Shown one piece after another: positions 5,935 to 9,503 of a stretch of DNA of 9,503 nt (position 1 is its first letter; each line of letters begins with the position of its first letter). Position numbers and translations under genes: made by a program. This stretch comes from Caryophanales bacterium UBA6877 (GTDB taxonomy: Bacteria; Bacillota_I; Bacilli_A; RFN20; CAG-826). The DNA is taken from NCBI GenBank assembly GCA_002451465.1, contig DKCJ01000021.1:1-9503 (forward strand), written 5' to 3'. The notes under the pieces are model-generated. The model was not told the origin of the DNA, searched no databases, and saw nothing but the letters and a program-made list of their open reading frames with translations.

Positions 5935-5952
5935 AATTAGCAATTAGGATGA

Positions 5953-6816
5953 TTATTTTTTAATTTTGAAATCACCAGTTCCATACCAGGCTTGAGCAAG
6001 GAAGTTTGCACGAGTAACTTCATTTGTATCATAAGCACTTGGAACTTCAAAGAAAACGGTATTAGCAATATAATTCCAATCAGCACCATTATTTGATGGA
6101 TTATTTGTTAAATCAAATAATACAACGCATGGGACATGAACATCATCAGCACTTTGTAAGAAATTTTCAATATATCCTTTTAATGTGGTTTTAGCGGTTG
6201 TTTCAAGATTATTATAATAGGTGTTTGTGGTACCAAATTTAATCATATCTTCAAAAATTGTTGAGTGATCATCAAGAATATATTCAAAGGCTTTTTTGTC
6301 AGTATAGTAGTCTGAAGCATCACCCATATCTTGATCACAAATTATTGAATAAGCTTTATATGGTTCGCTAGTATCGCCTAATTTATATGTGCTATCAAAA
6401 TTATCACGTAATTGAATTAAGGCATCACTAATATTTTCACAATATTCGCAATCGCTTTTAGCAAATACTAAGAAGAACTTTTCGCCATATTTTTCTTTAA
6501 AAGCATTTAAATCGCTTTCGCTATATTTTGAATTACCATTTTTATAACCTTGTGCTGCAGCATAATCAGTTAAAAATTCATCGACTTGAGATTTTCCATT
6601 ATATGCATCATCAAGACTTAATCTAATTTCGTTATAGTAAGAAAGACCGTCATCGTTTTCTTGAGTTGCATTTTTGATTGCATTAGTTATTGATGGAATT
6701 GAGAAAATAATACCAAATATAACTCCGACAATTAATAATGGTTGAACCCAAGCAGTTTCTTTAATCCAACGCCATATAGCTACAAAAGGAGTAGCAATTT
6801 TTCTTAGAATATTCAT
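5953..6816 (-). CDS. Membrane-anchored thioredoxin-like protein with CEYC motif
   Basis: I recognise the fold type but not a named family. The 287-residue chain starts with a positively charged, amphipathic stretch (1-20), then one hydrophobic segment (about 26-43, PLLIVGVIFGIIFSIPSI) that reads as a signal anchor, leaving the rest outside the membrane. FFLVFAKSDCEYCENI (114-129) looks like the beta-strand plus CxxC start of a thioredoxin fold, with Cys123 and Cys126; HVPCVVLFD (227-235) could be the later cis-proline strand (Pro229). An acidic, helical insertion of about 100 residues separates the two. Further cysteines lie at 160 and 230. A role as an extracytoplasmic thiol-disulfide or redox-sensing protein is inferred. 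The start is fixed by GGAGG seven bases upstream. It is monocistronic, between a bidirectional terminator and its own promoter, and diverges from the YitT-family gene. Confidence 0.7.
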   Translation of the reverse strand: MNILRKIATPFVAIWRWIKETAWVQPLLIVGVIFGIIFSIPSITNAIKNATQENDDGLSYYNEIRLSLDDAYNGKSQVDEFLTDYAAAQGYKNGNSKYSESDLNAFKEKYGEKFFLVFAKSDCEYCENISDALIQLRDNFDSTYKLGDTSEPYKAYSIICDQDMGDASDYYTDKKAFEYILDDHSTIFEDMIKFGTTNTYYNNLETTAKTTLKGYIENFLQSADDVHVPCVVLFDLTNNPSNNGADWNYIANTVFFEVPSAYDTNEVTRANFLAQAWYGTGDFKIKK

Positions 6817-6823
6817 TCAACAT

Positions 6824-6830
6824 CCTCCAA
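6824..6830 (-). promoter_or_regulatory. Strong Shine-Dalgarno sequence of the thioredoxin-like gene
   Basis: Minus-strand TTGGAGG ends seven bases before the ATG at 6816. It contrasts with the absence of any such site before def, the ylbF-family gene, the HAD gene and the YitT-family gene. Confidence 0.88.
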
Positions 6831-6857
6831 AGAATATACACGCCTTAAAAATATATC

Positions 6858-6866
6858 ATTTTATCA
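6858..6866 (-). promoter_or_regulatory. Extended -10 promoter of the thioredoxin-like gene
   Basis: Minus-strand TGATAAAAT is identical to the extended -10 box before the ylbF-family gene. It lies 41 bases upstream of the ATG, which leaves a leader of roughly 35 bases holding the ribosome binding site. A second, overlapping candidate (TGATATATT, 6850-6858) lies just downstream. Confidence 0.65.
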
Positions 6867-6877
6867 TGATTTCTTCA

Positions 6878-6898
6878 ACTTTAAATTACATTTAAAGT
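6878..6898. promoter_or_regulatory. Operator-like palindrome in the divergent intergenic region
   Basis: ACTTTAAAT and ATTTAAAGT form a perfect 9-base inverted repeat around TAC. It covers the place where a -35 element for the minus-strand promoter would be, about 12 bases upstream of its TGn. The palindromic GTATAC (6897-6902) and GTATATAC (6908-6915) follow at once. A dimeric regulator site is plausible; AT-rich chance symmetry cannot be excluded. Confidence 0.4.
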
Positions 6899-6955
6899 AT
6901 ACAAATAGTATATACCTTTTTTACCTTATTGCTAGAAATAAGATTATCAAAGTTG

Positions 6956-6961
6956 TATAGT
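6956..6961 (+). promoter_or_regulatory. Possible -10 element of the YitT-family gene
   Basis: TATAGT lies 11 bases before the ATG at 6973, which would give a leader of about five bases. There is no Shine-Dalgarno sequence in the interval. A TTGCTA at 6929-6934 could be a -35 but is spaced too far (21 bases). Weak call. Confidence 0.35.
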
Positions 6962-6972
6962 ATTTTACATAT

Positions 6973-8034
6973 ATGTATTATTTAAAAAGATTTAAACAAA
7001 TACTTTGTAATTATTTATATGATCACCCACATCAAAAAGATACTTTAGATGTTATGAAGGTTCTTATAATAACAGCGATTAGTGCGTTTGTTTTTGCTTT
7101 TGGGTTTAATACTTTTACTAACCCAAATTTTACAGCAATCGCAAATGTTGAGGGAGTTAAAATTCATCAACTTGCTAGTTGTGGTGCCTCAGGATTTTCT
7201 CAATCAATTTTACATATCTTAAAATTATTAAAATTTAAATGGATTGTAGATGAAGGAAATTCTAATGTTGTTTATTGGGCTTTATATTTTATTGTTAATA
7301 TTCCATTAATTATTTTAAGTTGGTGCAAAATAGGCAAACGTTTTTGTGTTTTCACTTGTTTAAATATTTTAATGGCCTCTATATTTGGTATTTTATTAAA
7401 GAGTAATGATCCTAACTTTTTTATTAATCAAGTTTCTGCTATTTTTATCGATCAACCATTATCTAGAGTATTATTTGCAGGTATATGTACTGGAATCAGT
7501 ACAGGCTTAGCGTTTGCTGTTGAAACGTGTCCTGGCGGAACAGATGTTATTAGTTATTATATTAGTGAGAAAAAATCTCTTTTAGTTGGTAAATATAGTT
7601 TAATGATTAATTTATTTGTTGTTACACTTTTTACTATTTTAAGTATTGTACCATTAGACCCAATGTATAGTGAAAAAGTTGTACCTGTTGCTACTGCTTT
7701 CTCAGTATTTATTTATACATGTATTTATGCTGTTGTTAATACAATGACAATGGATAAAATAAATACTGCAAATTTAAAAGTTCAAGTACAAATTATTACT
7801 AGCGAAAAAACATTACCTAATAGTTTGATTGCAGCTTTACCACACAGTTGTACAATTTTAAATGGATTTGGTGGTTATAGTTTAGAAGGTAAGTATGTTA
7901 TTTTAATTTCAGTTAGAAAAAAAGAGATTCCAAAGATTAGACTTGTTTGTAAAAAAGAAGATCCTAAATCATTTGTTGATGTAATTCCATTAGATAATGT
8001 ATATGGAAAATTTTATAGAAAGAAAATTAAGTAG
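6973..8034 (+). CDS. YitT-family integral membrane protein (DUF161 plus C-terminal DUF2179)
   Basis: A 353-residue membrane protein with about six hydrophobic segments (roughly 27-48, 100-118, 122-142, 164-184, 206-227, 236-257) followed by a soluble C-terminal domain (about 266-350). The family hallmark is CPGGTDVISYYI (186-197), followed by a Lys-rich turn and VGKYSLMIN. The C-terminal HSCTILNGFGGYSLEGKYVILISV with KKEDPKSFVDVIPLDNVYG fits DUF2179, a ferredoxin-like cytoplasmic module. Function in bacteria is unknown; a transporter-like role is often assumed without proof. The N-terminus has an extra 26-residue polar segment, and the first loop (about 49-98) is longer than in Bacillus YitT. 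No ribosome binding site precedes the ATG. It stands alone, divergent from the thioredoxin-like gene, and no clear terminator follows. Confidence 0.88.
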   Translation: MYYLKRFKQILCNYLYDHPHQKDTLDVMKVLIITAISAFVFAFGFNTFTNPNFTAIANVEGVKIHQLASCGASGFSQSILHILKLLKFKWIVDEGNSNVVYWALYFIVNIPLIILSWCKIGKRFCVFTCLNILMASIFGILLKSNDPNFFINQVSAIFIDQPLSRVLFAGICTGISTGLAFAVETCPGGTDVISYYISEKKSLLVGKYSLMINLFVVTLFTILSIVPLDPMYSEKVVPVATAFSVFIYTCIYAVVNTMTMDKINTANLKVQVQIITSEKTLPNSLIAALPHSCTILNGFGGYSLEGKYVILISVRKKEIPKIRLVCKKEDPKSFVDVIPLDNVYGKFYRKKIK

Positions 8035-8219
8035 TTTTTTAGGTTTTAGTTTATATTGGTATTAAAAGCCAATAATAAAGTATTTTAAAAATGGATAAAC
8101 TATTTGGTATTAGTAAGTTTATGTAAAAAATAAAAATGTATTTTTAATAATTTATATATAAATGAACTAAAAAAGTATAATTTTATTTAAGTTTAAGTTT
8201 ACAATAATCTAAGAGTTCT
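8035..8219. other. AT-rich convergent intergenic region
   Basis: Lies between the convergent YitT-family and leucine-rich repeat genes. The only hairpin seen is a weak TATTGG/CCAATA stem near 8053-8075 without a T-run, so no confident terminator can be named. The minus strand at 8098-8118 reads TTACTAATACCAAATAG, resembling the IPNS-coding part of the neighbouring repeats, possibly a decayed repeat unit. Confidence 0.3.
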
Positions 8220-8801
8220 TTATTTTTTCCATTTTTTCCATATTATTTTACAGTTTGGATCAAACCAGTCATCGCGCCAACCAAAATGATAGGATGAAGT
8301 TTCACAATAAATAGTTAAGGGGCAATTTTCAAAAGCTATTGGACCTATATAGACAACACTATTAGGTATAGTAATAGAAGTTAAACTACTACAATCAGAA
8401 AAAGCATTTTTTCCAATGTGAGTTATGGTGCTAGGAATATTAATGGATGTTAGATTGCAACAACCACAAAATGTTGTGTTTTTAATGGAAGTAATTCCAT
8501 CAGGAAGTTCAACATGTGTCAAACTTTCGCAGCCTTTAAAAACCCAATCACCGATATAAGAAACACTTTTTGGTATCTTAATATAAAGTAAATTAGTACA
8601 TCGGGAAAAAGCACCATCGCCAATATAAGTAATACTATTAGGTATACAAATAGAAGTTAGACTAAAACAACCGAAAAAAGCAGTTTTTCCAATATGGGTA
8701 ACACTATTTGGTATAGTGATTGACTTTAAAGAACTACAATGAGAAAAAGTCCAATCTGAAATATAAGTAACGCCATTTGGTATAGTGATTGATTCTAGCA
8801 A
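8220..8801 (-). CDS. BspA-type leucine-rich repeat protein, 5' end incomplete
   Basis: Encodes repeats of the LRR_5/BspA class, used for protein-protein contacts and often found in surface proteins of gut bacteria. Seven 23-residue units are seen, each built as SLTSITIPNSVTHIG followed by an AF..C element; asparagine/serine turns, IP and the closing Cys are near invariant. The chain ends in a BspA-like cap (TIYCETSSYHFGW, then DWF and IIWKK). The TTG at 8801 is the first usable start codon, but it falls inside the first repeat, and the same frame encodes a matching N-terminal region back to 8987. The listed start is therefore only a formal one. No signal peptide, membrane anchor or sorting motif is present in the visible part. 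It may be a pseudogene remnant or a gene with a start I cannot identify. Confidence 0.65.
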   Translation of the reverse strand: MLESITIPNGVTYISDWTFSHCSSLKSITIPNSVTHIGKTAFFGCFSLTSICIPNSITYIGDGAFSRCTNLLYIKIPKSVSYIGDWVFKGCESLTHVELPDGITSIKNTTFCGCCNLTSINIPSTITHIGKNAFSDCSSLTSITIPNSVVYIGPIAFENCPLTIYCETSSYHFGWRDDWFDPNCKIIWKKWKK

Positions 8802-8804
8802 GAT
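8322..8804 (-). repeat. Seven tandem 69-base repeats coding for leucine-rich units
   Basis: Seven contiguous 69-base units, each coding for one 23-residue repeat. Neighbouring units share long identical blocks; for example ATTTGGTATAGTGATTGA (plus-strand spelling) occurs at 8706 and 8775, exactly 69 bases apart. The two most similar units are the upstream pair, which suggests recent duplication or gene conversion there. Confidence 0.85.
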
Positions 8805-8993
8805 GCAATGAGAAAAAGCTCCTTCTCCAATAGAAGTTACTTCAAGTGTAACATTATTTATACGAATCGATTTTGGTATTACTACCTCTGTATCATATCC
8901 ATTATAACGAACAACCGATGCACATATTTTATTAGATTGATCTTTTAGTACTTTAAATTTCCAACGGCCTGCAGTAAAAATTTCACCTTACAT
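8802..8993 (-). pseudogene. Unstarted N-terminal part of the leucine-rich repeat gene
   Basis: In frame with the repeat gene, this stretch reads GEIFTAGRWKFKVLK, then about 33 residues with VVIPKSIRINNVTLEV, then VTSIGEGAFSHC leading straight into the first full repeat. This is how BspA-like proteins normally enter their repeats, so it is clearly former or present coding DNA. The frame holds no ATG, GTG or TTG between 8804 and the TAA at 8988-8990. The codon before that stop is ATG (8991-8993), so the text reads ATG TAA GGT GAA. A second ATG at 9008-9010 begins a short frame (MRKLNICK) that would join the repeat frame if one A were added near 8988. Either a nonsense or a one-base deletion could have broken the gene. 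Confidence 0.6.
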
Positions 8994-9204
8994 ATATTTA
9001 ATTTTCTCATTTTTAAACTAAGCATAAGAATATCTTTAATTAATAATTTAATTTAAGATTATCCCTTATAAAATAAATATTAATAATAGCGGAAAGTATT
9101 ATTGAATTTTTAGTCATATATTTAAGTAATAGAATAAATTTTATAAATATCTAAATTGGATAAAGATTTATAAAATTATTTAAACAAAAAAATTGTTAAA
9201 AATT

Positions 9205-9238
9205 CATTTTTAACCTTCCTAGATTATTAAAAATTATA
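9205..9238 (-). promoter_or_regulatory. Orphan TATAAT, Shine-Dalgarno and ATG with a three-codon frame
   Basis: On the minus strand TATAAT (9233-9238) is followed by AGGAAGG (9214-9220), six bases, then ATG at 9205-9207. The frame reads Met-Asn-Phe-stop. The signals are well spaced for translation but lead nowhere. They point toward the broken repeat gene about 215 bases downstream and may be its old expression signals. Confidence 0.4.
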
Positions 9239-9304
9239 GTTATTTTTAGTTTTAAAAACTTTGTAAATTTAGAATATTTATTAAATATAACTGTCGTTGT
9301 TGTT

Positions 9305-9313
9305 TGCTATAAT
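9305..9313 (+). promoter_or_regulatory. Extended -10 promoter-like element
   Basis: TGCTATAAT is a perfect extended -10 (TGn plus TATAAT) on the plus strand. A transcript would begin near 9320 and run off the right edge of the window without a convincing gene inside it, so the target may be a gene beyond 9503 or a small RNA. Confidence 0.45.
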
Positions 9314-9503
9314 TTTTGTTAAAAATTAATGTGTTAATAAACCAATTTGTTTTCTTATTTTTCGTCTTTTATTCTTAATAAAAAAGAAAAATCAATTAAA
9401 ATGAAAATATCAAATAACTTTATTATTATATCATCTATTTTAAACAGAGAATATTCTAGTTTAAAATTATGATAATTCATAAATGTTAACTTTCAAATGA
9501 TGT

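Larger units (their letters stand above)
8994..9503. other. Long AT-rich region without a recognisable gene
   Basis: About 510 bases with no open frame that looks coding, no tRNA and no riboswitch fold I can recognise. The longest ATG-started frame noticed is 23 codons at 9401-9472 on the plus strand, without an RBS. It contains isolated signals: a plus-strand extended -10 at 9305-9313 and a minus-strand TATAAT plus RBS at 9205-9238. It may be decayed coding DNA, an untranslated leader of a gene beyond the window, or both. Confidence 0.5.

Noticed and set aside
5731..5943. 70-codon minus-strand open frame over the end of coaD
   Set aside because: It covers the bidirectional terminator and the long hairpin, which explain the sequence better; it also overlaps coaD codons.
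8099..8180. A/T-rich palindromes such as AAAAATGTATTTTT as a terminator or CRISPR-like repeat
   Set aside because: The stems contain almost no G or C, the units do not recur at regular spacing, and chance symmetry is expected in such DNA.
9401..9472. 23-codon plus-strand open frame (MKISNNF...)
   Set aside because: It has no Shine-Dalgarno sequence, no promoter at leaderless spacing and no recognisable peptide type; it is expected by chance.

Overview
The window is very AT-rich DNA with the gene density and gene families of a low-GC Firmicute (class Bacilli). It is most likely an uncultured, host-associated lineage of the RF39/Erysipelotrichales/Mollicutes-like kind. Three things point there: the order ylbF-rsmD-coaD (the Bacillus ylbF-ylbH-ylbI neighbourhood), the YitT-family membrane protein, and a BspA-type leucine-rich repeat protein of the sort common in gut bacteria. 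The code appears to be the standard bacterial one. Tryptophan is TGG, and rsmD ends on a TGA that overlaps the coaD start as ATGA, so the window is not using the Mycoplasma code.

Layout. (1) Positions 66-3845, plus strand: a tight four-gene run of a HAD phosphatase, a SIR2-domain protein, pseudouridine-5'-phosphate glycosidase (psuG) and a PfkB-type pseudouridine kinase (psuK), with gaps of about 8-16 bases. A rho-independent terminator lies inside the 3' end of the convergent def gene. (2) 3842-4393, minus strand: peptide deformylase. (3) 4450-5832, plus strand: ylbF-family gene, rsmD and coaD, almost without gaps, then a long hairpin and a bidirectional terminator. (4) 5953-6816, minus strand: a membrane-anchored thioredoxin-like protein with its own extended -10 promoter and a strong ribosome binding site. 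(5) 6973-8034, plus strand: YitT-family membrane protein. (6) 8220-8801, minus strand: BspA-like leucine-rich repeat protein, whose coding sequence continues upstream without an intact start. (7) 8991-9503: AT-rich, apparently non-coding DNA with isolated promoter-like and RBS-like signals.

How the genes work together. PsuK phosphorylates pseudouridine and PsuG splits pseudouridine 5'-phosphate into uracil and ribose 5-phosphate, so the first operon is a modified-nucleoside salvage unit. The HAD phosphatase could act on a sugar or nucleotide phosphate of the same pathway. The unexpected member is the SIR2 protein. It keeps the Asn and His expected of the NAD-cleaving SIR2 defence fold, but carries the domain at its C-terminus behind about 170 residues I do not recognise. 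This operon is the best candidate for something undescribed.

A second theme is initiation. def, the ylbF-family gene and the HAD gene each have a -10 box ending only 6-7 bases before the ATG and no Shine-Dalgarno sequence, which predicts leaderless transcripts. psuG and the thioredoxin-like gene instead have strong Shine-Dalgarno sequences. All functional calls come from reading motifs by eye; no database search was run.
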